The translations under genes were made by a program, and so were the position numbers. A stretch of DNA of 42,993 nt from Roseiflexus sp. (GTDB lineage Bacteria > Chloroflexota > Chloroflexia > Chloroflexales > Roseiflexaceae), in NCBI GenBank assembly GCA_025062325.1, contig JANXAL010000039.1:1-42993 (forward strand). The letters are read 5' to 3'. The notes under the pieces were generated by a model. That model saw only the letters and a program-made list of their open reading frames with translations, searched no databases and was not told the DNA's origin. Each line of letters begins with the position of its first letter. The stretch's first letter is position 1. Of this stretch, positions 28,545 through 37,051 are shown piece after piece.

Positions 28545-29743
28545 TTACGTTCGGCGACCTGGAAACCACTGATGGCTCACATGTGTTGCGTATGCACTGG
28601 TTTCATCAGCTCCGCTGGAAACTCTTCGTTTCGCATGCCATCATCATTGTGATTGCAATTGTGGTGCTGCTCGGCGCGGCGCAAATCCTGGTGCGCAGCA
28701 GTATGATGGAAGGCGCTGCAATGGCGTCGTTATCGAGCACGGATAATGAGCTGCTGATCCTGTCGGGAGAAGCGGTGATCCAGCGGCGGTTCCAGGCGAT
28801 CCTCGAACAGGCGTTGCTGCTAGCGAGCTTTGGCGCACTGGCGGCCGCCGTAGTCGTCAGTCTGTTTGTTTCGCGGCGAATCGTTGAACCCCTGCAGAAT
28901 CTTACTGCGGTAAGCCGGCGACTGGCGCAAGGGTACTACCGTGAACGGACATTTATTTATTCAGACGATGAACTTGCTGAATTAAGTCAGAGTATCAATC
29001 ATCTGGCGGAGGCCCTTGATCGCACCGAACAGCGTCGTCTGGCGCTGATCGCTGATGTGGCGCACGAACTGCGCACGCCGCTGACCACGATTGAAGGGTA
29101 CATGGAGGGATTGCTGGACGGCGTTATTGCACCGGATGAGCAGACGTTCATGTTGATCCGGCGCGAAGCGGCTCGCCTGCGTCGCCTGACCGAGGAACTC
29201 GGTCTGTTATCACGCGCGGAAGCCGGCGAATTGCATGTTCAACCGCGTGTGTTCGATGTCTGCTCGCTGTTGCAAGAGTTGATTGCTCGTTTTCAGCCGC
29301 AGTTCGCTGCATGCGAGGTTGATCTGCGCCTTTGCCTGCCGGTCCCGTCCCTCGATCTCTATGCAGACCCTGATCGCCTTATGCAGGTGATGGTCAATTT
29401 GTTATCAAATGCGCTGCGCTATACCCCTGCAGGCGGCATGGTCGAGGTATCGCTGACACCGCTCGGTGAGTATGTTCGTATCTCAGTGCGCGATACAGGG
29501 ATCGGCATCGAAGCAGAACATCTTCCGCTCATTTTCGAGCGCTTCTACCGAGTGGATAAGTCGCGCACCCGCAATAGCGGCGGTACCGGGATTGGTCTGA
29601 CAATCGCCCGGCACCTTGTCTATGCCTGCGGCGGCGAGATTTGGGCCGAGAGCGAGGGGGCGGGCAAGGGCTCGACGTTTCATGTCACCCTGCCAACGGC
29701 AGTTGTCCATCAACCGGTTCGCATCGCCATCGCTGATTCCTAA
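28541..29743 (+). CDS. Membrane sensor histidine kinase
   Basis: About 400 aa. Two transmembrane helices (near residues 32-50 and 90-112) flank a very short outside region of about 35 residues. The sensor may therefore read membrane or intramembrane cues rather than a bulky ligand. A HAMP segment follows (SRRIVEPLQNLTAVSRRLAQG). The dimerisation helix has the phosphorylated His in ADVAHELRTPLTT. The ATPase domain has NLLSNALRYTP (N box), VRDTGIGI (G1), FERFYRVDKSR (F box) and GGTGIGLTIAR (G2). The start is TTG at 28541, overlapping the regulator stop as TTGA, or ATG at 28592. Neither has a good ribosome site. Confidence 0.93.
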   Translation: MITFGDLETTDGSHVLRMHWFHQLRWKLFVSHAIIIVIAIVVLLGAAQILVRSSMMEGAAMASLSSTDNELLILSGEAVIQRRFQAILEQALLLASFGALAAAVVVSLFVSRRIVEPLQNLTAVSRRLAQGYYRERTFIYSDDELAELSQSINHLAEALDRTEQRRLALIADVAHELRTPLTTIEGYMEGLLDGVIAPDEQTFMLIRREAARLRRLTEELGLLSRAEAGELHVQPRVFDVCSLLQELIARFQPQFAACEVDLRLCLPVPSLDLYADPDRLMQVMVNLLSNALRYTPAGGMVEVSLTPLGEYVRISVRDTGIGIEAEHLPLIFERFYRVDKSRTRNSGGTGIGLTIARHLVYACGGEIWAESEGAGKGSTFHVTLPTAVVHQPVRIAIADS

Positions 29744-29785
29744 GCGCATGCACACGCTTCCTGCTCCATCAACAAGGAGGTTGTT

Positions 29786-32098
29786 CTGAACTGGACGGGT
29801 CTGCTGGTTGGGGCGATGTTCTGGCTGGCGATGATCGCCATCGCGCTCATGTTGCTGACGCTGCTGTTCCCGCAACTTGAGCGGCGTGACGATGATCGTC
29901 GCCGTGCGCCGCTGCCGCCGTATGTGCCTCGTCGTCAGACCGAACGGCAGAACCTGCCAGCGGTGACGATCGTTGAAACGCCGAAGACGGCGACGATGTC
30001 ACCAGCGGAGCAGGCCGACTACTGGTCGTCGAATGTGCGTTTGATTGGTATTGTGCTTCTTATGTGGGCGGCGGGCGCGTTCCTGCCCCCTCTTCTTGCG
30101 CCTCTCCTGAGTCAGGTTCGCGTGTTGACCGGCTTGCCGCTCGGGTACTTTCTCGGAGCACAGGTCGCCCCGCTCCTCTTTCTCGCGCTAACAGCGTTCT
30201 ACACGGTGGCTATGACGCGCCGCGATCGTCGCTTTGGCGGCCGCATTGTGAGAACTGCGCCCGCGGTGACGGACGCAGTGATGCCGATTGCTCTCGTGAG
30301 CGTTGGCGGCGTACTGATTGTCATCGCCGATGTCGTGCTCTCTCTGCCGGTAACCCTCATTGGTTGGGGTGCAATCGCACTAACTGTTGCTATCTATGCC
30401 GCAATTGGCATTCGGAGTCGCGCGGGTGATTTGGATGAGTACTACGCTGCCGGGCGACGCATTCCCGCATTTTTTAATGGACTGGCGATCAGCGCCGACT
30501 GGATGAGCGCCGCAACGTTCATTTCGCTTGCGGGGACGCTGTGGATGCTAGGGTATGAAGGTCTGGCGTATGTTATTGGCTGGACCGGCGGATACGTGTT
30601 GCTGGCGCTGCTCCTGGCGCCCTATCTGCGCAAGTTTGGTCAGTATACGATTCCTGAGTTTATCGGCGCGCGGTACGCCTCGACGACGGCGCGTCTGGTG
30701 GCTGCTGTGGTGACAGTGATTGTCTCGTTCACCTATCTGACGGCGCAGGTGTCGGGCATTGGCCTGATTATGGGGCGCTTCCTCGGTGTCAACTATCTGT
30801 TCGGGGTGGCGATCGGTCTTGGCGCCGTCCTTTTCTGCTCCTATCTTGGCGGGATGAAGGCAGTCACCTGGACGCAGGTCGTCCAGGCGATAGTGATCGT
30901 CGTAACCTATCTGGCGCCAGCTGCGCTGCTTTCGTTCAAGGACACAGGAGTTGCGCTGCCGCAGGTTATGTACGGCGCTGCCTTCGATGTGATTGCTCGT
31001 CTGGAAGCGATGCAAGGAATCGCCAAGTCGTATGTTGAGCCGTTCAATGACTGGTCGGTCTGGCAGTATCTGGCGCTGGCAACCTGTCTTATGTGCGGCA
31101 CGGCAGGTCTGCCGCACATCCTGGTGCGGTTCTACACGACGCCGTCGGTGATTCATGCCCGACGCAGCGTCGGCTGGGCGCTCCTGTTCATTATGCTCGT
31201 CTATCTGACCATCCCCGCCTACGCTGCATTCTCCCGTTGGGAGATCTTGGCGCATGTCGTCGGCCAACCGGTGCGCTCGTTGCCGCAGTGGGCAGTCAAT
31301 TGGGGGAATGCTGGCTTGTTGAGCATTACTGACCTGACGACGCTCGAGGGTCGTCGTGTCGCTGAGCTTCCGGCGTGGGCCGTGGCGGCGCTGGAGAGCG
31401 GCGCTCTCCGGTTTGTCGATGTCAACGGCGATGGACGCATTCAGCTCGATGAGTTGAGCGGTCGCGCAGTCACCCACGCATCAACCGATGGCATTCTCCA
31501 GTACAACGAACTCAAGATCAGCCCCGATCTAGTAGTTGTCTCAACTCCCGAGATCGTCGGACTTCCTGGCGCTGTCGCCGCGCTCGTGATCGCGGGCGGG
31601 CTGGCGGCGGCGCTAAGCACTGCCGATGGGTTGTTGATCGTCATTACTTCATCGGTAGCGCTGGATATCTATCAATCGCTGAATCGACGCGCTCCGGCGC
31701 ATACATTGCTTGCCATTGGTCGTGTGACGTTATTCCTGGCAGCAGTGCTGGCGGCATTGACAGCGCTGCGTCAGCTTGGCATTATCGTTGAACTTGTTGC
31801 GTGGGCGTTTTCGATCGCGGCGGCGACCATGTTCCCCGCGCTGACGCTTGGCATCTTCTGGCGTCGCGCTAATCGCCAGGGGGCGATCGCGGGCATGATC
31901 ACCGGATTGCTGGTGGTTACTGGTGCAATCGTTCTCAACTGGCTGAGTCCAGCGACGACACTCCTGGGCATTTCTGGTCCGGCAACCGGCATCTTCGGCA
32001 TGGTTGCCAGCCTGATGGCGGCGATTGCTGTCAGTTGGGCAACTCCGCCGCCTCCTCCTGCAACCCAAATGCTGATCGATGCGTTACGACGTCCGTAG
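29786..32098 (+). CDS. Large sodium:solute symporter (SSS family), probable CTG start
   Basis: A 770-aa membrane transporter of the sodium:solute symporter family, probably of the acetate/cation (VC_2705-like) type, with extra N-terminal helices. Core marks are EYYAAGRRIPAFFNGLAISADWMSAATF (split here), QYTIPEFIGARYAST, the VVTVIVSFTYLTAQVSGIG helix and GGLAAALSTADGLLIVITSS. Near residue 545 an EF-hand loop (DVNGDGRIQLDE) sits in a hydrophilic insert. The first in-frame ATG is at 29816, 35 nt after a strong AAGGAGG (29774-29780). No in-frame ATG, GTG or TTG lies between them, but CTG at 29786 is 5 nt from it, so I use that. The substrate is unproven. Confidence 0.88.
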   Translation: MNWTGLLVGAMFWLAMIAIALMLLTLLFPQLERRDDDRRRAPLPPYVPRRQTERQNLPAVTIVETPKTATMSPAEQADYWSSNVRLIGIVLLMWAAGAFLPPLLAPLLSQVRVLTGLPLGYFLGAQVAPLLFLALTAFYTVAMTRRDRRFGGRIVRTAPAVTDAVMPIALVSVGGVLIVIADVVLSLPVTLIGWGAIALTVAIYAAIGIRSRAGDLDEYYAAGRRIPAFFNGLAISADWMSAATFISLAGTLWMLGYEGLAYVIGWTGGYVLLALLLAPYLRKFGQYTIPEFIGARYASTTARLVAAVVTVIVSFTYLTAQVSGIGLIMGRFLGVNYLFGVAIGLGAVLFCSYLGGMKAVTWTQVVQAIVIVVTYLAPAALLSFKDTGVALPQVMYGAAFDVIARLEAMQGIAKSYVEPFNDWSVWQYLALATCLMCGTAGLPHILVRFYTTPSVIHARRSVGWALLFIMLVYLTIPAYAAFSRWEILAHVVGQPVRSLPQWAVNWGNAGLLSITDLTTLEGRRVAELPAWAVAALESGALRFVDVNGDGRIQLDELSGRAVTHASTDGILQYNELKISPDLVVVSTPEIVGLPGAVAALVIAGGLAAALSTADGLLIVITSSVALDIYQSLNRRAPAHTLLAIGRVTLFLAAVLAALTALRQLGIIVELVAWAFSIAAATMFPALTLGIFWRRANRQGAIAGMITGLLVVTGAIVLNWLSPATTLLGISGPATGIFGMVASLMAAIAVSWATPPPPPATQMLIDALRRP

Positions 32099-32113
32099 CG
32101 CGAGCGAAAACTC

Positions 32114-32142
32114 TTGACACAGTGCACCTCCTCGTGTACCAT
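32114..32142 (+). promoter_or_regulatory. Promoter of the thrS operon
   Basis: A perfect TTGACA (32114-32119), 17-nt spacer, TACCAT (32137-32142). Transcription would start near 32149, at the beginning of the T-box leader. Confidence 0.8.
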
Positions 32143-32148
32143 GCCGGG

Positions 32149-32438
32149 GTAGCACTCAGACAAAGTGCGAAAACTGCGTTGACGAGGACGAGTAGCTGCG
32201 CAACGGCCTTCAGGGAGGGCGCGTCGATGACTGTGAGCGGGCCTGGTGACGGACGCAGCGAAAACCCCCTCCGAGCCGCCTCTTGAACGTCGCGCAGACA
32301 AGTATGGAGGCGCGGGTTCGCCCGATAGCGCGATTATGAGGGAACGTGTTGCAATGGAATGCTCCTTTGCAGCGTCGTTCCGAACATGGGTGGAACCACG
32401 AAGCGGCCCTTCGTCCCATGCGGGATGAGGGGCTTTTT
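32149..32438 (+). ncRNA. T-box leader (threonine), with terminator
   Basis: A leader of about 290 nt that senses uncharged tRNA. Stem I begins with GACGAGGACGAGTA (32181-32194) and AGGGAGG (32212-32218). The likely specifier ACC (Thr) is at 32264-32266, ahead of CTCCGAGC. The T-box proper, TGGGTGGAACCACG, is at 32387-32400. A 12-bp terminator follows (32406-32417 with 32422-32433, loop ATGC) with TTTTT to 32438. The Thr codon agrees with thrS in the transcript. Uncharged tRNA-Thr would stabilise the antiterminator and allow expression. The specifier placement is less sure than the T-box itself. Confidence 0.88.
32406..32438 (+). terminator. T-box intrinsic terminator
   Basis: A 12-bp stem, 32406-32417 with 32422-32433, allowing two G-U pairs, then five T residues. 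GAGGGG in the 3' arm is the only ribosome-site-like sequence before the ATG at 32444, so the same helix could also mask translation. Confidence 0.85.
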
Positions 32439-32443
32439 CGATC

Positions 32444-33031
32444 ATGACAAAACACTATCGACCTGTGCGGCGCCAAACGCGGGCGCGTCGCGGCGTCGCC
32501 TGCCTAGGATGGATAACGGCGCTCATCTGGGTGTTTGTGGCGCTGGTTGCTACCTACATGTTCGTGCTGCGCCCGTCATTCAGTCGCATGGTCGGCGAAC
32601 AGGCGGCGCAGCGTCTGGATGTTGGCGGAGCACCGGACGGCGGAGGCGCCCTGCCGACGCTGGTTGCTGCGCTTCCCACCGGCGAGCTGCGCATCAGCGA
32701 GCAGGAGATCAACACCTATCTGCTGGCGCACACCGACCTGCTGGCGCCGATTGAGCAGGCGACGGTTCGCCTGGTCAGCGGCGGTCTGGAGGTCGATATC
32801 CGCGCCTTTGGTCTCGATGGAACCGCTCGCTTGGGTGTGGCGCTCCAGAACGGTCGTGTGATCGCGCTTGATCCGCGTCTCGACGGCCCGCTTGGCCGCC
32901 TGGTTTCGCTTGACGATCTGCTAGCGCCGATTGAGCGACAACTGAACGAACTGCTGGACGCGCAGGGGCGTCGCATTACTGATCTGCGTATCGAACCCGG
33001 CGAATTGATCGTTACTATAACGGACGCATAA
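32444..33031 (+). CDS. Membrane-anchored protein of unknown function (LmeA/DUF2993-like?)
   Basis: A 195-aa protein with a basic N-terminus, one transmembrane helix (about residues 21-43) and an exported remainder. LRISEQEINTYLLAHTDLLAPI and the later VSLDDLLAPIERQLNELLD are amphipathic and may be lipid-facing. The alternating hydrophobic pattern and the closing DLRIEPGELIVTITDA recall LmeA/DUF2993-type phospholipid-binding domains, a tentative likeness only. It is first in the T-box-controlled transcript and precedes thrS by 12 bases, so it is expected to rise when threonyl-tRNA runs short. I do not know its job. Confidence 0.75.
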   Translation: MTKHYRPVRRQTRARRGVACLGWITALIWVFVALVATYMFVLRPSFSRMVGEQAAQRLDVGGAPDGGGALPTLVAALPTGELRISEQEINTYLLAHTDLLAPIEQATVRLVSGGLEVDIRAFGLDGTARLGVALQNGRVIALDPRLDGPLGRLVSLDDLLAPIERQLNELLDAQGRRITDLRIEPGELIVTITDA

Positions 33032-33043
33032 GAGAGGTTATCT

Positions 33044-34831
33044 ATGCCAGTCAGGCCGGAAACAGATCCTTACTACCGTTTACGTCATTCTGCTGCGCAT
33101 GTAATGGCGCAAGCCGTGCTTGAGCTTTTTCCGGAAGGAAAAATTGCTATTGGGCCGCCGATCGAAGACGGCTTCTATTACGATTTCGATCTGCCACGCC
33201 CGTTGACGCCCGACGACCTGGAAGAGATCGAAAAGCGCATGCGTCGGATTATCGCGGAGAAGCACCCATTCGTCTACCGCGTCGTCGATCCTGACGAGGC
33301 GCGGGCATTATTCCGCGATCAACCGTACAAGCTGGAACTGATCGAGGGCCTGCTCCGCGGTCAGGACGAGTACGGCGAACAGGGGAGTTCAAGCACGGTC
33401 ATTTCGACGTACAAGCACGACACGTTCGAAGACCTCTGCCGTGGTCCGCATCTGGAGCACACCGGGCAGATCCCGCCGGACGCTTTCAAGTTGATGAGCG
33501 TCGCTGGCGCCTACTGGCGCGGCGACTCAAGCCGTCCGATGCTGCAGCGAATCTATGGCACAGCATGGAACAGCAAAGAGGAGCTCGACGCCTATCTGCA
33601 CCGGCTCGAAGAGGCGAAGCGGCGCGACCACCGTCGCATCGGGAAAGAACTGGGGTTGTTCTATTTCTCCGAAGACATTGGTCCCGGTTTGCCGCTCTTC
33701 ACGCCAAAGGGCGAGATGCTACGCCATCTGATGGAGTCATATGTGCGCGAGGTCCAGACCCGGTACGGCTACCAGCATGTCTGGACTGGGCATATCGCCA
33801 GGGAGACGCTCTATAAGAAATCCGGGCATTATGAAGCATACCGCGAGCACATGTTCCCTCCTATGGTCGAGGATGAGGAACACGTGTATCGTCTGAAGCC
33901 AATGAACTGCCCCAGTCACATGACCCTCTACAAAGAGATGGGGATTCACTCGTACCGCGATCTGCCGCTGCGCTTCGCCGAGTTTGCGACGCTCTATCGC
34001 TATGAGGAGCGCGGAACGCTGACCGGTCTAACACGAGTACGGGCGCTGACCCAGGACGACTGTCATATTTTCTGTCGTCCTGACCAGATCGAAGAGGAAT
34101 TTGGGCTGGCGCTGCGCCTCATCCGTGAGGTGCTCGAAACGTACCGCTTCACCAATTATCGGGTGCGTCTCTCGTTGCGCGGCGAGGGCGGAAAGTATAT
34201 CGCTGATGATGAGGCGTGGGATCTGGCGGAAAGCGCCCTGCGCAGCGCACTTGACCACTATCATGTGCAGTATGAAGAAGCGCCCGGCGAGGCGGCGATT
34301 TACGGACCGAAAGCCGATTTTCTGGCGCGTGACGTTTTAGGGCGCGAGTGGCAACTGTCGACTATCCAGGTTGACTTCATCCAGCCGCGCCGGTTGGGTC
34401 TGGAGTACATCGCGGAAGATGGCCAGCCGCGCACGCCGGTCGTGCTGCACCGCGCAGTAACCGGAACCACTGAGCGGTTCCTAGGGATTCTGATTGAGCA
34501 CTACGCTGGGGCGTTCCCGCTCTGGCTAGCGCCGGTTCAGGCAGTGGTCATTCCAATCTCCGACGAGCGACACAGCGCGTATGCCGCCGAGGTTGGCCGT
34601 CAGTTGACCGCCGCCGGGTTGCGGATCGAGGTCAATCTGAGCAAAGATCGCATGCAGGCGAAGATTCGTCAGGCGCAGTTGCAGAAGATACCGTATATGC
34701 TTATAATCGGCGATAGAGAGCAAAGCGCTGGCGCTGTCGCCGTGCGCACCCGGTCGGGTGAAGACCTTGGCGCGATGCCAGTTGCAGCGTTCATCGCACG
34801 CGCCCGGGCTGAGATCGAAGCGAAGGCATGA
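33044..34831 (+). CDS. thrS: Threonyl-tRNA synthetase lacking the TGS domain
   Basis: A 595-aa class II synthetase that joins threonine to tRNA-Thr. It starts directly with the N2 editing domain: HSAAH (HxxxH) near residue 13 and CRGPH further on. The N-terminal TGS domain of the E. coli enzyme is missing. The catalytic core has zinc ligands in KPMNCPSH, DDCHIFC and LHRAVTGTTERF, and the motif-2 arginine in RYEERGTLTGLTRVR. The anticodon-binding domain follows (PLWLAPVQAVVIPIS to the end). An AGAGAGG ribosome site precedes the ATG. The upstream T-box with a Thr specifier supports the assignment. Confidence 0.97.
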   Translation: MPVRPETDPYYRLRHSAAHVMAQAVLELFPEGKIAIGPPIEDGFYYDFDLPRPLTPDDLEEIEKRMRRIIAEKHPFVYRVVDPDEARALFRDQPYKLELIEGLLRGQDEYGEQGSSSTVISTYKHDTFEDLCRGPHLEHTGQIPPDAFKLMSVAGAYWRGDSSRPMLQRIYGTAWNSKEELDAYLHRLEEAKRRDHRRIGKELGLFYFSEDIGPGLPLFTPKGEMLRHLMESYVREVQTRYGYQHVWTGHIARETLYKKSGHYEAYREHMFPPMVEDEEHVYRLKPMNCPSHMTLYKEMGIHSYRDLPLRFAEFATLYRYEERGTLTGLTRVRALTQDDCHIFCRPDQIEEEFGLALRLIREVLETYRFTNYRVRLSLRGEGGKYIADDEAWDLAESALRSALDHYHVQYEEAPGEAAIYGPKADFLARDVLGREWQLSTIQVDFIQPRRLGLEYIAEDGQPRTPVVLHRAVTGTTERFLGILIEHYAGAFPLWLAPVQAVVIPISDERHSAYAAEVGRQLTAAGLRIEVNLSKDRMQAKIRQAQLQKIPYMLIIGDREQSAGAVAVRTRSGEDLGAMPVAAFIARARAEIEAKA

Positions 34832-34847
34832 CACCAGAGGAGCATCG

Positions 34848-35099
34848 ATGAAGCGGTTTCTGATCGGCTTTGCTGTCGGTGTGGCCATCGGTGCAGCAGC
34901 CATGGCCATCGGAACTGCGCGCTTTGGCGGCGTCGAAGCGCTGGCAGCGCGCGTTCGCGGCGCGATAGCCGTCGGACGACGGGCGATGGAGGCATACGAG
35001 CAGGATATGTGGGCTGATGTGCGCCGCCGCCGCGCCGCTGGCACGTCGCATACCGATCAAAACCCGTCCGATCCGCTGAGGGCGCTGTATGAACGCTGA
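34848..35099 (+). CDS. Small membrane protein, unknown
   Basis: An 83-aa protein with a glycine/alanine-rich helix (FLIGFAVGVAIGAAAMAIG) right after a short basic start, then a charged arginine-rich tail. The pattern recalls YtxH-like small proteins, but no domain is certain. The start at 34848 has GAGGAG in front; the longer frame from 34758 lies within thrS. The gene is 16 bases after thrS and overlaps the cinA start by 11 bases, so it belongs to the same operon. Confidence 0.7.
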   Translation: MKRFLIGFAVGVAIGAAAMAIGTARFGGVEALAARVRGAIAVGRRAMEAYEQDMWADVRRRRAAGTSHTDQNPSDPLRALYER

Positions 35100-36270
35100 G
35101 ATTCTGGCAATCGGCTCAGAATTGCTGCTTGGCGAAACGATCGACACGAACAGCGTCTATCTAGCGCAGCAACTGGCCGCCACTGGCATCAATCTCTTCC
35201 GCAAGTCGGTCGTTGGCGATAACGAGGAGCGCATCGCTGCCGCGATTAACGAAGCGCTCGACCGCGCTGATCTTGTCATCTGCACCGGCGGCCTTGGTCC
35301 GACTGTCGATGACGTAACGCGCGAAGCGGTTGCTCGGGCGCTCCAGCGCCCGCTGGTCTTTCATCAGCACCTTCTCGACCAGATCGAAGCGCGTTTTCGC
35401 GCTTTCGGCCGTCCTATGCCGCAGAGTAACCGCCGTCAGGCGTATGTTCCCGAAGGCGCGCGGATTGTGGAAAATCCGCGCGGCACTGCCCCGGCGTTTA
35501 TCGTTGAAGATGCGCGCGGCACGGTCGTTGTCCTGCCTGGCGTCCCGTCTGAGATGCGCTATCTATGGGAACAGGCGATCCTGCCATACCTGCGCGATGA
35601 GCGTGGCGAAACGAGTGTCATCCTAGTGCGCACTCTGCACGCCGTTGGTTTGGGCGAAAGCGTGATCGGCGAAATGCTCGCCGACTTGATGACGCAAACC
35701 AATCCGACCCTCGGGATTTCCGCCAAGCGTGCGCAGTATGAGTTGCGCATTGGCGCCAGGGCGAACAGCCGCGCCGATGCAGAGGCGATGATCGCAGCGG
35801 TTGAGGCGACCATCCGTGAGCGCCTAGGCGCACATTTGCTTGGTGACGAACGATTGGATCAGACAGTTGCCCGTCTGTTGCGTGAACGCGGGAAAACGAT
35901 TGCCCTCTATGAAGGCGTGATTTCTGCTCCGTTATACCGCGTCCTGAGCGCCCAAAAAGATGCGCTTGCCGCATTGCGGGGCGTTATCATTCATCCGGCG
36001 GACATTCCAGTCGATGACGAAGCGGCGCAGAGCCTAGCGCGCACTGGCGCTGTCGAGGTGCGTCACCAGTGGCGCGCCGATATTGGGCTGGCGCTGCAAC
36101 CATCGAGCGCCATTGCGCCGGATGGCTTCGCCACAATCTGTGTGGCGATTGCCCACGACGGCGGAGTCGATGAATGGCGCCGCCGCTTTGATATGCGGAG
36201 CGAAGACATCTGGGATTTCGCCGGTACGATGGCATTCGACGCATTGCGGCAACACCTCGCAACGTCGTAG
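35089..36270 (+). CDS. CinA family protein with degenerate C-terminal domain
   Basis: A 393-aa protein. Residues 1 to about 170 form the MoaB/MogA-like CinA domain (MNAEILAIGSELLLGETIDT, CTGGLGPTVDDVTREA, FVLPGVPSEM-type VVLPGVPSEMRYLW), associated with ADP-ribose/NAD-related pyrophosphatase activity in studied members. KR and C-terminal domains follow in the expected order. The C-terminal nicotinamide-mononucleotide amidase domain lacks the usual ESCTGG nucleophile motif: the equivalent place reads ALYEGVISAPLYRV. The amidase function is therefore probably lost. The gene follows the small membrane protein with overlap. I avoid the symbol cinA because of this difference. Confidence 0.88.
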   Translation: MNAEILAIGSELLLGETIDTNSVYLAQQLAATGINLFRKSVVGDNEERIAAAINEALDRADLVICTGGLGPTVDDVTREAVARALQRPLVFHQHLLDQIEARFRAFGRPMPQSNRRQAYVPEGARIVENPRGTAPAFIVEDARGTVVVLPGVPSEMRYLWEQAILPYLRDERGETSVILVRTLHAVGLGESVIGEMLADLMTQTNPTLGISAKRAQYELRIGARANSRADAEAMIAAVEATIRERLGAHLLGDERLDQTVARLLRERGKTIALYEGVISAPLYRVLSAQKDALAALRGVIIHPADIPVDDEAAQSLARTGAVEVRHQWRADIGLALQPSSAIAPDGFATICVAIAHDGGVDEWRRRFDMRSEDIWDFAGTMAFDALRQHLATS

Positions 36271-36313
36271 CCTGGCATTGTTCTGTCCCATAGCGCATAT
36301 TCCCCTTGATTGC

Positions 36314-37039
36314 ATGGATCTCCGAGCCGCCATTCGAACTGTGCATAGCGACCCGCTCTGGTGGCGCAAAATTCTGATCGGCGGCGCGTTATTGATGTCG
36401 ATTGTCGGCGCACCGTTCGCTGGCGGTTGGATCGTTGAGTACATCGACAACTCGCGGAAAGGGTATTCCACGCCGCTCCCCCCCTGGTTCGACTGGTCAA
36501 CGCGCTGGCTGATGGGGATGTTTGCCTGGATTATTGACTTTCTGTTCTATGTCATGCCGTTCATGGTTGCAGGTGTCGTCTCTTTTTGCGTTGCATTTTC
36601 GGCAGTGGTGAGCGGTTCCCCAGCGTTTGCCGGCCAGGCGCTCACTGTTATTGGCATCGTCATGCTGCTCTATCTGCTCTTCGTCTTTATGAGCAGCGTT
36701 TCGATGGTTGGTCGCCTGATCTATGTGCAGGACGCCTCGCCGGAGCACGCAATGAGTATGCGTTCCATGCGCGAGGCATTGCGCCCTGGCGCGCGCGCTG
36801 TGTATTTCCGGGCGCGTCTGGCGTCGCTGCCCGCCTATCTGCCAGTCGCGGCGTTTGCCGGGTTGACCTTCCTGGTCGCCAATCTGACCTTTCCTGGCGT
36901 TCTGGTGATCGTGCTGCTGCTGATCTGGCTGACGCTGAGCGCACTGCTCTATGCACATCTCCTCGTCGTCCAGATATACGTCGCAGCCGAACGCGAACTC
37001 GAACGACGCGGACTCGCCCGTGTCGGTGAGCGAATGTAG
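36314..37039 (+). CDS. DUF4013-like multi-pass membrane protein
   Basis: A 241-aa hydrophobic protein that begins MDLRAAIRTVHSDPLWWRKILIGG (here read in parts), a pattern also seen in the next gene (F..V..D..W..KVLIGG). Four to six helices follow, with an amphipathic segment between. DUF4013 proteins have this layout and no settled function. The ATG at 36314 is chosen because conserved sequence starts there; the frame upstream overlaps cinA. It is followed after 12 bases by a paralogue. Confidence 0.78.
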   Translation: MDLRAAIRTVHSDPLWWRKILIGGALLMSIVGAPFAGGWIVEYIDNSRKGYSTPLPPWFDWSTRWLMGMFAWIIDFLFYVMPFMVAGVVSFCVAFSAVVSGSPAFAGQALTVIGIVMLLYLLFVFMSSVSMVGRLIYVQDASPEHAMSMRSMREALRPGARAVYFRARLASLPAYLPVAAFAGLTFLVANLTFPGVLVIVLLLIWLTLSALLYAHLLVVQIYVAAERELERRGLARVGERM

Positions 37040-37051
37040 CAAGGAGGAGAC

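Noticed and set aside
30548-31477. 309-aa minus-strand frame inside the symporter
   Set aside because: Antisense shadow without recognisable features.
32387-32400. GGTGGAACC as a tRNA T-arm
   Set aside because: It belongs to a T-box followed by a terminator; no acceptor or anticodon stems fit a tRNA.
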